This document shows, piece by piece, positions 41,979-49,751 of a stretch of DNA of 64,000 bases. Where the stretch lies: positions 81,316 through 145,315 of the forward strand of contig NZ_JAFCMB010000017.1 of assembly GCF_018130145.1 (NCBI RefSeq), read 5' to 3'. Source of the stretch: Bradyrhizobium sp. AUGA SZCCT0176 (GTDB lineage Bacteria > Pseudomonadota > Alphaproteobacteria > Rhizobiales > Xanthobacteraceae). Every line of letters begins with the position of its first letter. Within the stretch, counting starts at the first letter, position 1. A program made the translations under genes and the position numbers. The notes beneath the pieces are model-generated. The model was not told the origin of the DNA. It was given only the letters and a program-made list of their open reading frames with translations, and ran no database searches.

Positions 41979-42947
41979 ATGTCCATGCCTGCCTTGTTCA
42001 AGGGCCGTCTGTCGATCCCCGTCATCGCTGCGCCGCTGTTCATCATTTCCGTGCCTGATCTCGTGATCGCGCAGTGCAAGGCGGGTGTGGTCGGATCGTT
42101 TCCGGCGCTGAACGCGCGGCCGCCGGCGCTGCTCGACGAATGGCTGGCGCGGATCAAGGAAGAACTCGCGGCGCACGACAAGGCGCACCCGGAAGCGCCC
42201 TCGGCGCCGTTCGCGGTGAATCAGATCGTGCACAAGTCGAACAACCGGCTCGATCAGGATCTGGCGCTTTGCGAAAAGCACAAGGTGCCGATGATGATCA
42301 CCTCGCTCGGTGCGCGCGAAGAGCTCAACCAGGCCGCGCATGGCTGGGGCTGCATCGTGTTCCACGACGTCATCAACCAGAAATTCGCGCACAAGGCGGT
42401 TGAGAAGGGCGCCGATGGCCTGGTCCTGGTGTCGGCGGGCGCCGGCGGCCATGCCGGCGAAATCTCGCCATTGGCCTTCGTGGCCGAGACCAGGCAATGG
42501 TTCGACGGTCCGATCGCGTTGTCGGGCGCGATTGCCAACGGCCGGGCCATTCGCGCGGCACGCATACTGGGTGCCGACTTCGCCTATATCGGCTCGGCCT
42601 TCATCGCCACGGCGGAGGCCAATGCGGTGGAAGGCTACAAGCAGATGATCACGGCCTCAGGCGCGGAAGACATCGTCTATTCCAACCTGTTCACCGGCGT
42701 GCACGGCAACTATCTGAAGCCGTCGATCGTCGCCGCCGGCATGGATCCCGACAATCTGCCGACCTCGGATCCGTCCAAGATGAGTTTCGGCACGGATGCT
42801 TCGGGTGAGCGCGCCAAGCCGAAGGCCTGGAAGGAAATCTGGGGCAGTGGCCAAGGCGTCGGCAGCGTGGAAAAAATTCTGCCAGCGGCCGAACTGATCG
42901 CAAGGTTCAAGAAGGAATACGCCGAAGCAATCGATCCGCCGCTGTGA
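41979..42947 (+). CDS. Nitronate monooxygenase-family flavoprotein (paralogue 1)
   Basis: The 322-residue TIM-barrel FMN enzyme belongs to the 2-nitropropane dioxygenase/NMO family, which oxidises alkyl nitronates. Visible motifs include IPVIAAPLFIISVPDLVIA (N-terminal strand), LVLVSAGAGGHAGEISPLAF and IALSGAIANGRAIRAARILGADFAYIGSAF (FMN phosphate site). The ATG at 41979 is chosen over a TTG three codons earlier. A second copy of the family lies at 55048. The natural substrate is not known. Confidence 0.92.
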   Translation: MSMPALFKGRLSIPVIAAPLFIISVPDLVIAQCKAGVVGSFPALNARPPALLDEWLARIKEELAAHDKAHPEAPSAPFAVNQIVHKSNNRLDQDLALCEKHKVPMMITSLGAREELNQAAHGWGCIVFHDVINQKFAHKAVEKGADGLVLVSAGAGGHAGEISPLAFVAETRQWFDGPIALSGAIANGRAIRAARILGADFAYIGSAFIATAEANAVEGYKQMITASGAEDIVYSNLFTGVHGNYLKPSIVAAGMDPDNLPTSDPSKMSFGTDASGERAKPKAWKEIWGSGQGVGSVEKILPAAELIARFKKEYAEAIDPPL

Positions 42948-42953
42948 TTTTTT

Positions 42954-43092
42954 CTTCCTTCTCCCCTTGTGGGAGAAGGTGCCTTCGCGAGAGCGAAGGC
43001 GGATGAGGGCTCTATCCGCGGAGAGAACCCCTCACCCGTCCGCGATGCTGCGCATCGCGTCCACCCTCTCCCACAAGGGGAGAGGGAAGAAG
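42954..43092. repeat. Palindromic element B, copy 2
   Basis: It has the same outer arms as the copy at 26918 (CTCCCCTTGTGGGAGA and complement) with inner hairpins CCTTCGCGAGAGCGAAGG and GCGATGCTGCGCATCGC. It lies between two convergent genes and may end both transcripts. Confidence 0.8.
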
Positions 43093-43120
43093 GCGACGCG
43101 CTATCGCCGACGCGCGACCA

Positions 43121-44608
43121 TCACACGTTCAGATTCATCCACACCGCCTTCGGCTCGGTAAAATTCTCGATCGCGGCCGAGCCGTGTTCCCGGCCGAAAC
43201 CGGAATCGCGCACGCCGCCCCATGGCAAGCGCACGTCGGTATAGCCATAGGTGTTGATCCAGACCGTTCCGGCCTTTGCATTCTTCGCGAAACGCTGCAC
43301 CCGCCCGATGTCGCGGCTCCACACCCCGGCCGCGAGGCTGTAGGCGGTGCCGTTGGCGATCCGCAGCGCATCGGCTTCATCTCTGAACTTGATGACGCTG
43401 ACCACCGGGCCGAAAATTTCCTCCTGCGAGATGCGCATCTCGTGTTCGACATTGGCGAACACGGCGGGGCTGATGAAATAGCCGCTGGTGCCGACGCGTG
43501 TCCCGCCGGTGGTCAGCAGCGCGCCTTCCTGCTGGCCGATATCGACATAATCGAGGATGCTCTTCATCTGCTTTTCGGAAATCACCGGACCCAGCGCCGT
43601 GGCGCGATCACCGGGATCGCCGATGCGGATCGACTGGGCGCGTTGCGTCAGCCGTTCGACCACTTCATCGTAGACTTTCTCATGGACCAGCACGCGGGAG
43701 CCTGCCGAGCACACCTGCCCGGCGTTGAAGAAGATTCCTGAAGCCGCCGCCTTGCTGGCGGCCTCGATATCGGCGTCGTCGAAGATCACGTTGGCGGACT
43801 TGCCGCCGAGTTCGAGCGATACCCGTTTGAAGTTGCCGGCCGCACCGCGCAGGATGCCGCGGCCGACGCCTGGCGAGCCCGTGAACGTGACCTTGTCGAC
43901 ATCAGGATGATTGACCAAGGCGTCGCCGACGACACGGCCGGGGCCGGTCACGATGTTGAGCACGCCCGGCGGCAGGCCGGCTTCCAGCGCCAGTTCGCCG
44001 ATCCGCAGCGCCGACAGCGAGGTCAGTTCGGCGGGCTTCATCACGATGGTGCAGCCGCAGGCGAGCGCGGGCGCCAGTTTCCACATCCCGATCATCAGCG
44101 GAAAATTCCAGGGAACGATCGCAGCGACCACGCCGACCGGCTCGCGCACCGTGTAGGTCAGCGCATCGTCCCGCGTCGAGACCACCTCGCCGTGGATCTT
44201 GTCGGCCCAGCCCGCGTAGTAGGTCAGCGTGTCGATGGCGGCCGGAAGGTCCTGCCGCAGCACGCCTGAGATCGGCTTGCCGGCATCCAGGCTTTCGAGT
44301 GCTGCGATTTCGTCCGAATGCTTCTTCATCAGTTCTGCAAGACGGAGCAGGATCTGCCCGCGCTCGGAGGCGCGCATGCTGCGCCAGGGGCCTTCGAAGG
44401 CCCGGCGGGCCGCGGCGACGGCGCGATCGACGTCGGCCTCGTTGCCTTCGGCCACGGTGGCAATGACCTGTTCGGTGGCTGGATTGAGCGTCTTGAAGGT
44501 GCGCCCGGAGATCGAAGGCACGTGCTGGCCGTCGATCAGCAGCAACCGGGGCCTGGCGGCCGCGATCGCAGGCGCCGTCGCAGTGTAATCATATGCAATG
44601 GACATCAT
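43121..44608 (-). CDS. NAD(P)-dependent aldehyde dehydrogenase
   Basis: GGAGG lies four bases before the ATG at 44608 (and seven before a second ATG), giving 495 residues. The frame stays open upstream across two other genes, but that extension is spurious. The enzyme oxidises an aldehyde to an acid: NAD-site VVAAIVPWNFPLMIGMWKLA, FTGSPGVGRGI, catalytic Glu in LELGGKSANVIF and catalytic Cys in NAGQVCSAGSRVLV. It resembles betaine/indole-acetaldehyde dehydrogenases. The regulator encoded divergently at 44720 is the likely controller. The substrate is unknown. Confidence 0.95.
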   Translation of the reverse strand: MMSIAYDYTATAPAIAAARPRLLLIDGQHVPSISGRTFKTLNPATEQVIATVAEGNEADVDRAVAAARRAFEGPWRSMRASERGQILLRLAELMKKHSDEIAALESLDAGKPISGVLRQDLPAAIDTLTYYAGWADKIHGEVVSTRDDALTYTVREPVGVVAAIVPWNFPLMIGMWKLAPALACGCTIVMKPAELTSLSALRIGELALEAGLPPGVLNIVTGPGRVVGDALVNHPDVDKVTFTGSPGVGRGILRGAAGNFKRVSLELGGKSANVIFDDADIEAASKAAASGIFFNAGQVCSAGSRVLVHEKVYDEVVERLTQRAQSIRIGDPGDRATALGPVISEKQMKSILDYVDIGQQEGALLTTGGTRVGTSGYFISPAVFANVEHEMRISQEEIFGPVVSVIKFRDEADALRIANGTAYSLAAGVWSRDIGRVQRFAKNAKAGTVWINTYGYTDVRLPWGGVRDSGFGREHGSAAIENFTEPKAVWMNLNV

Positions 44609-44719
44609 ATTTCCTCCGTTTCTGTATCCCAAACTAGGAGGATATTTGGCGCAGTAAATATGATATGATCTGCCTATGGACCGCGAATATATGCAGTCGA
44701 CTTCATAGGTTGAGAGCCA
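44607..44719. promoter_or_regulatory. Divergent promoter region with inverted repeat
   Basis: About 110 bp separates the aldehyde dehydrogenase start from the regulator start. ATATTTCCTCC (44607-44617) and GGAGGATATTT (44637-44647) form an inverted repeat matching at nine of eleven positions, overlapping the dehydrogenase ribosome site. A further AT-rich patch (AAATATGATATGATC and GAATATATGC, 44657-44694) should hold promoters. Binding by the adjacent regulator is inference. Confidence 0.4.
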
Positions 44720-45808
44720 ATGCACCACATCGAGATCGAAACCGTCTGGCGATTTCACAAGGAGGGCAGCCCGCAGACAGCCGTGGTGATGCTCGGAATT
44801 CTCAACGAGATCCGTAAAACCGGAAAACTCACCAGCGCGGCCACGCACGCCCAACTGTCCTATCGCCATGTCTGGAATCTGGTCGAGCAATGGTCGGATT
44901 TCTTTGGCGTGCCGCTGGTCGAGACCCAGCGCGGCAAGGGCACGACGCTGACCGCGTTCGGCGAAAAGCTGGTCTGGGCCGGCGAGCGGATGCAGGCGCG
45001 TCTCGGCCCCCAGCTTGAAAACCTGGCGCAGGAGCTCGCGACCGAGATCAAGCCCTTCCTGCACCAGCGTCCATCCGTGATCCGCGTCCACGCCAGCCAT
45101 GGCTTTGCGGTCTCGAAGCTGCGCGAACTGCTCGACCGCGAACCCGGGATCGGCGTCGATTTGCGCTATGTCAGCAACCAGAATTCGCTGCTGTCGCTGG
45201 CGCAGGGCGCCTGCGATCTCTCCGGCGTGCATCTGCCGCGCGGCGAGTTGCGGGCGCAGGGCATCCGGGCCTGCAAGGAATGGCTCGATCCGCGCGAAGA
45301 CCGCGTCATCAGTTTCGTGACGCGCGAAATGGGATTGATGGTCAAGCCGGGCAACCCGCTCAAGATTGCATCCATCAAGGATATCGTTGATAGCAAGGCG
45401 CGTTTTGTGAACCGCGACCATGATTCCGGAACGCGGCTGCTGTTCGATCAGTTGCTTATCCTGCACAGGATCGACGAAGCGAAAATCAACGGCGCCCAGC
45501 AGATGGAATTCACCCACGCGGCGGTCGCCGCCTATGTCGCCAGCGGCATGGCCGATGTGAGTTTTGGCGTCGAGGCGGCCGCACGTCAGTTCGGACTCGA
45601 TTTCATCCGCTTGCTGACCGAGGATTATTTCTTCGTCTGCAAGCGCGCGTTTCTGGAGACCGAGCCGATGCGGCGCGTCATCGACATCATGAAGGGCCGC
45701 GAGTTCCAGCGCGAGGTGGCGAGCCTGCCCGGTTATGTCGCGACCAACACGGGTGTGGTCAGCAACGTCAAGGCGTTTTTGGAGAGCGTGGGTAGCGGAG
45801 CGGCGTGA
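44720..45808 (+). CDS. ModE/LysR-type HTH regulator with periplasmic-binding-like effector domain
   Basis: The 362-residue protein has an N-terminal winged helix (MLGILNEIRKTGKLTSAATH, AQLSYRHVWNLVEQWSDFFG, residues 25-75) like ModE, and a C-terminal PBP-like domain (residues about 115-350) of the kind found in substrate-binding proteins, with VKPGNPLKIASIKDIVD and FVNRDHDSGTRLLFDQLL. It probably senses a small molecule and controls the divergent aldehyde dehydrogenase gene and possibly the SDR downstream. Confidence 0.88.
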   Translation: MHHIEIETVWRFHKEGSPQTAVVMLGILNEIRKTGKLTSAATHAQLSYRHVWNLVEQWSDFFGVPLVETQRGKGTTLTAFGEKLVWAGERMQARLGPQLENLAQELATEIKPFLHQRPSVIRVHASHGFAVSKLRELLDREPGIGVDLRYVSNQNSLLSLAQGACDLSGVHLPRGELRAQGIRACKEWLDPREDRVISFVTREMGLMVKPGNPLKIASIKDIVDSKARFVNRDHDSGTRLLFDQLLILHRIDEAKINGAQQMEFTHAAVAAYVASGMADVSFGVEAAARQFGLDFIRLLTEDYFFVCKRAFLETEPMRRVIDIMKGREFQREVASLPGYVATNTGVVSNVKAFLESVGSGAA

Positions 45809-45853
45809 GAATGGTATCGTTACGCCCATCCACGCTTGCGACGGACGGGATCG

Positions 45854-46591
45854 ATGACGACCAAACAGGATCTGAGTGCGCGTGTCGCGCTGGTGACGGG
45901 TGGCTCGCGCGGCATCGGCGCTGCGATTGCAATGACGCTGGCCGAACTCGGTGCCACGGTCGCGGTCAATTATCGCGAGCGAGCGGATGACGCCGAAGCC
46001 GTTGTTGCCAAAATCAAGGCCGGTGGTGGCCGCGCCATCGCCGTTGCCGCCGACGTGTCGCAGGCCGCTGCCGTCGCAAGAATGGTCGAACAGGTCGCGC
46101 GCGACCTCGGTCCGATCGACATCCTCGTCAACAATGCCGGCATCGCGATCGTGCGCAGCGTCGACGAACTTTCCGAGGCCGATTTCGACCGCACCATCAC
46201 GGTCAACCTGAAGTCGGTCTTCCTGTGCACCCAGGCCGTGCTTCCCATGATGCGGGCGCGCCAATGGGGCCGCATCGTCAACATCTCCTCGGGTGCCGCG
46301 CGCGGCGCCGGCGCCATCGGCCCGCACTACAACGCCTCCAAGGCCGGCATGGAGGGACTGACGCGAGGGTACGCGGCGCGGCTGGTGAAGGAGGGGATCA
46401 CGGTCAACAATGTGGCGCCGTCGCTGATCGAAACCGACATGATGCGCGGCCGCACCGATCTTGCGCGCAATATTCCGCTGGGCCGAATGGGGCAACCTGA
46501 GGAAGTGGCGCAGGCCGTCGCGATGGTGCTCGGCAACGACTACATGACCGGGCAAACGATTATTCTCAACGGCGGCATGGCCTTCATTTGA
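45854..46591 (+). CDS. SDR oxidoreductase (FabG-like)
   Basis: The 245-residue enzyme has the classical SDR layout: LVTGGSRGIGAAIAMTL (cofactor site), NNAGIA, catalytic Ser in VNISSGAARG, YNASKAG (Tyr-x3-Lys) and the C-terminal GQTIILNGGM. It probably reduces a 3-oxoacyl compound or oxidises an alcohol. It lies 45 bp after the regulator gene on the same strand, so it may be part of the same catabolic unit as the aldehyde dehydrogenase. The substrate is unknown. Confidence 0.92.
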   Translation: MTTKQDLSARVALVTGGSRGIGAAIAMTLAELGATVAVNYRERADDAEAVVAKIKAGGGRAIAVAADVSQAAAVARMVEQVARDLGPIDILVNNAGIAIVRSVDELSEADFDRTITVNLKSVFLCTQAVLPMMRARQWGRIVNISSGAARGAGAIGPHYNASKAGMEGLTRGYAARLVKEGITVNNVAPSLIETDMMRGRTDLARNIPLGRMGQPEEVAQAVAMVLGNDYMTGQTIILNGGMAFI

Positions 46592-46706
46592 CGCGTGAGC
46601 GCATCCCCTTGTGAATCGTGCACGGGGGTCTGTGTCGCCGCGCTCTCGACTCTCCGACACCGAGCAGGCAGAAAGCGACATTCTCCTCTCCAGGGATCAT
46701 TGATTG

Positions 46707-47480
46707 ATGGACGCTATCTTTCGCGTGGACGGCAACAGCGTCCTCACCAGCCCCCACGCGGCGGGCCCGTGGGATCCGAGCATGCAGCACGGCTCACCAC
46801 CGGCGGCGTTGGTGGTCTGGGCGGCAGAAGCATTACCGACGCCGGTACCGATGCGGATCGCGCGCGTGACAGTGGATCTGATGCGCCCGGTGCCGGTCGC
46901 ACCGCTGACGATCGAGACCGAGATTCTGCGCGAAGGCCGCAAGATCCAGCTCTGCGCGGTAAAACTTCGCGCCAACGGCGTCGTCGTGGTCGCAGCCACG
47001 ATCTTGAAGATCAAGCTGCAGGCCAACGAATTGCCGCCCGAGGCCGAGATCGAACAGGTCACGCTGCCGGGACCAGAACAATCGCGGGTCGAGCCCGCGG
47101 ATTTTTCTTCCAGCCCGTTCGTAACCGGCATGTCGCTGCGCGCCGCGCGCGGCCGGTTCGGCGTCCCCGGTCCGGGCGCGATCTGGTATCGCGTCGATCG
47201 CCCGGTTGTCGAAGGGGCGGCGGTCTCTCAGGCAATGCGCGCGATGGTGGCCGCGGATTTCTGCAACGGCACTTCGGCGGTGCTGGATTTCCGGCAATGG
47301 ACGTTTCTCAACGCCGACCTCACGGTGAATTTCGCGCGCCAGCCTGTCGGCGACTGGATGCTGCTCGACGCCGAATCCTGGATCGGCCCCGACGGCGCGG
47401 GCCTCGCGATGGCGCGGCTGGCCGATGAACGCGGCTATTTCGGCCGCGCCGTCCAGAGCCTGGTGATCGAGCGGCGTTGA
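46707..47480 (+). CDS. Thioesterase-like (TesB-type, double hot-dog) protein
   Basis: The 257-residue protein has two hot-dog-like halves. The first has GSPPAALVVWAAEALPTPVP and RVTVDLMRPVPVAPLTIETE, the second DLTVNFARQPVGDWMLLDAE and GLAMARLADERGYFGRAVQS, which match the acyl-CoA thioesterase TesB/4HBT group. It probably hydrolyses acyl-CoA esters. The ATG at 46707 is used rather than a TTG one codon earlier. It follows the SDR by 115 bp on the same strand. Confidence 0.85.
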   Translation: MDAIFRVDGNSVLTSPHAAGPWDPSMQHGSPPAALVVWAAEALPTPVPMRIARVTVDLMRPVPVAPLTIETEILREGRKIQLCAVKLRANGVVVVAATILKIKLQANELPPEAEIEQVTLPGPEQSRVEPADFSSSPFVTGMSLRAARGRFGVPGPGAIWYRVDRPVVEGAAVSQAMRAMVAADFCNGTSAVLDFRQWTFLNADLTVNFARQPVGDWMLLDAESWIGPDGAGLAMARLADERGYFGRAVQSLVIERR

Positions 47481-47630
47481 CGCGAGGGCGATCGGGTGGT
47501 CAGCCGATCCGGCTTGGCAAACCGATCAAATTGCCACCACTTTTGCTGATCGCAACCGCTCGCCTGTAACTTCGGGTAGCTCTCGTGTCGCTCTCCGGCC
47601 GCCACGCGGTCGCTGAATGAGTTGTCATAA

Positions 47631-47646
47631 TTAATCAACCATTAAC
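47631..47646 (+). promoter_or_regulatory. CtrA-binding box (TTAA-N7-TTAAC) upstream of minCDE
   Basis: TTAA at 47631-47634 is followed by seven bases and TTAAC at 47642-47646, an exact match to the alphaproteobacterial CtrA full-site consensus. It lies 53 bp before the minC ATG. In Sinorhizobium meliloti CtrA is reported to control minCD negatively. Site occupancy here is inference. Confidence 0.75.
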
Positions 47647-47698
47647 CAAATCAGTCCCATCCTTAATTATTCAGTAACCAGGAATGGGTGGATCCACC

Positions 47699-48406
47699 AT
47701 GCAGGCAACAGCGGGGGCAACGCGACAATTGGTTCGCATGCGAGGCCGCTCGTATGTCGCCTTCGTGTTCACGCCGGAGATTCCGATTCTTGGCTGGCTC
47801 GAGGAGATCGATGCGACACTGGCGCGTTCGCCGGGCTTCTTCGTCGGCAAGCCTGTCGTGCTCGACCTGGCGGCGCTGGACCTCAGCCGCGCGGCCATCA
47901 CCCACCTCGTCAATAATCTGGAAGAACGCAACATCCGCGTGCTGGGGATCGAGGGCGTGGATGCCGAGAAGCTCACCACCAGCATGCCGCCGCTTTTGAC
48001 CGGCGGTCGTTCCTGCGTCATCACGCGAACCGAGCCTGCGGAAAAGCCCGAGGAAAAGGTCGAGGCCAAGCCGAAGCCGAATTCGCTGCTGCTCGAAAGT
48101 CCGGTCCGCTCGGGCCAGTCGATCGTCTTCACCGATGGCGATGTCACCGTGCTGGGCTCGGTCGGCTCGGGTGCGGAAATCGTCGCCGGCGGATCGATCC
48201 ATGTTTACGGCACGCTGCGCGGCCGGGCGATGGCCGGCGTCAACGGCAATTCGTCGGCCAGGATTTACTGCCAGAAGATCGAGGCGGAACTGCTCGCCAT
48301 CGACGGCTACTACCAGACTGCTGAAGAAATCGACGCCTCGCTGCGGAATCGCCCGGCCCAGGCCTGGCTGCAAGGCGACACCATGAAAATTACACCGCTG
48401 AATTAA
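47699..48406 (+). CDS. minC: Septum site-determining protein MinC
   Basis: The 235-residue protein inhibits FtsZ assembly away from midcell together with MinD. An N-terminal domain (residues about 8-100, RGRSYVAFVFTPEIPILGWL) is joined by a Lys/Glu-rich linker to the C-terminal beta-helix (VRSGQSIVFTDGDVTVLGSV, GGSIHVYGTLRGRAMAGVNG, SARIYCQKIEAELLAIDGYY). The ATG at 47699 gives the N-terminus usual in the genus; another lies five codons upstream. First gene of minCDE. Confidence 0.95.
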   Translation: MQATAGATRQLVRMRGRSYVAFVFTPEIPILGWLEEIDATLARSPGFFVGKPVVLDLAALDLSRAAITHLVNNLEERNIRVLGIEGVDAEKLTTSMPPLLTGGRSCVITRTEPAEKPEEKVEAKPKPNSLLLESPVRSGQSIVFTDGDVTVLGSVGSGAEIVAGGSIHVYGTLRGRAMAGVNGNSSARIYCQKIEAELLAIDGYYQTAEEIDASLRNRPAQAWLQGDTMKITPLN

Positions 48407-48425
48407 TCGGCTACGGAGATCAATT

Positions 48426-49241
48426 ATGGCAAAGGTCCTGGTCGTTACATCAGGCAAGGGCGGCGTTGGAAAGACGACGTCCACGGCCGCGCTCGGTGCG
48501 GCGCTGGCCCAGGCCGGCGAGAAGGTCGTCGTCATCGACTTCGACGTCGGCCTGCGCAACCTCGATCTGGTGATGGGCGCGGAACGGCGCGTGGTGTTCG
48601 ACCTCATCAACGTGGTGCAGGGCGTCGCCAAGCTTCAGCAGGCGCTGATCCGCGACAAGCGCCTGGAGAATCTGTGGTTACTGCCAGCTTCCCAGACCAG
48701 GGACAAGGACGCGCTGACCGACGAAGGCGTCGGCCGGGTCATCGCTGAGCTGCGGACCAAGTTCGACTGGATCCTGTGCGACAGTCCCGCAGGCATCGAA
48801 CGCGGCGCGATGCTGGCGATGCGTTATGCGGACGAAGCCGTGATCGTCACCAACCCGGAAGTCTCCTCGGTGCGCGACTCCGACCGCATCATCGGGATGC
48901 TCGATTCGAAGACCGTCAAGGCGGAGCAGGGCGAGCGGGTGACCAAGCACATCCTGATCACAAGGTTCGATCCGGTGCGCGCGGCGCGCGGCGAGATGCT
49001 CAGCATCGATGACATCCTCGAAATTCTCGCAACCCCGCTGCTCGGCATCATCCCCGAGAGCCAGGACGTGCTTCGCGCCTCGAATGTCGGCTCTCCCGTC
49101 ACCCTGAACAATGTGGCCAGTGCACCGGCTCGCGCCTATACCGACGCGGTCCGCCGCCTGATGGGCGAAACCGTCGACATGGTCGTGCCGGCCGAACGCA
49201 GGGGATTTATGAATCGATTGCTCGGACGGAGGGCGGCATGA
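48426..49241 (+). CDS. minD: Septum site-determining ATPase MinD
   Basis: The 271-residue ParA-like ATPase cycles on the membrane and recruits MinC. It has the deviant Walker A TSGKGGVGKTT, with signature Lys11 and Lys16, switch I/II regions VIDFDVGLRNLDLVMG and ILCDSPAGIERGAM, and a C-terminal amphipathic membrane helix (RRGFMNRLLGRR). It lies 19 bp after minC, and its end overlaps minE by 4 bp. Confidence 0.97.
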   Translation: MAKVLVVTSGKGGVGKTTSTAALGAALAQAGEKVVVIDFDVGLRNLDLVMGAERRVVFDLINVVQGVAKLQQALIRDKRLENLWLLPASQTRDKDALTDEGVGRVIAELRTKFDWILCDSPAGIERGAMLAMRYADEAVIVTNPEVSSVRDSDRIIGMLDSKTVKAEQGERVTKHILITRFDPVRAARGEMLSIDDILEILATPLLGIIPESQDVLRASNVGSPVTLNNVASAPARAYTDAVRRLMGETVDMVVPAERRGFMNRLLGRRAA

Positions 49242-49537
49242 GTATGAATCTGCTTCGCCTGTTCAGCGGCCGCAAGGCAACCGCCCCGGTGGCGCGGGAG
49301 CGGCTGCAGATTCTGCTGGCGCACGAGCGCGGCCTGCGCGGTCAACCGGACCTGCTGGCGACGCTGCGCGAGGAGATCCTCGCCGTGGTCTCTCGGCACA
49401 TCCAGCTCGACCCCGACAAGGTCACGGTCAAGCTTGACCGCGGCCCGGCCGTGTCGACGCTCGAAGTCGATATCGAAGTGCCGAATAATTTCGAGAAGAC
49501 CAAGGCTCACGCTGAAAGGCGAGCAGGGGCGGCTTGA
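49238..49537 (+). CDS. minE: Cell division topological specificity factor MinE
   Basis: The 99-residue protein stimulates MinD ATPase and sets midcell position. The N-terminal MSMNLLRLFSGRKATAPVAR forms the membrane-targeting and anti-MinCD segment. The topological domain holds ERLQILLAHERG, LREEILAVVSRHI and STLEVDIEVP. Its start ATG overlaps the minD stop (ATGA), so translation is coupled. An Ala/Arg-rich extension ends the protein. Confidence 0.96.
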   Translation: MSMNLLRLFSGRKATAPVARERLQILLAHERGLRGQPDLLATLREEILAVVSRHIQLDPDKVTVKLDRGPAVSTLEVDIEVPNNFEKTKAHAERRAGAA

Positions 49538-49751
49538 TACCGCGATGAGGCCGGGGCCGGGCAATGGCGCTGCGGCGGGGAGCGCCGTTCCCCGCTTGCC
49601 GTGAAGCCGGCCGTCCAACGCTGGCCATGTCACCAACGAATTTCCGGCTGCTGGCCGGAAACGGCGCGATGTGATCCGAATTTTCTCCTCCTGGTTCCAT
49701 CTCCGGGGAACCCCCTGATATCGCCGGAGTTGCCCTCCGTTAGGGGGCCTC

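Noticed and set aside
44609..46681. A minus-strand frame that stays open far upstream of the aldehyde dehydrogenase (1186 residues in total)
   Set aside because: It runs antisense to the regulator and SDR genes, which have clear domains. The GGAGG site and the family N-terminus place the true start at 44608.
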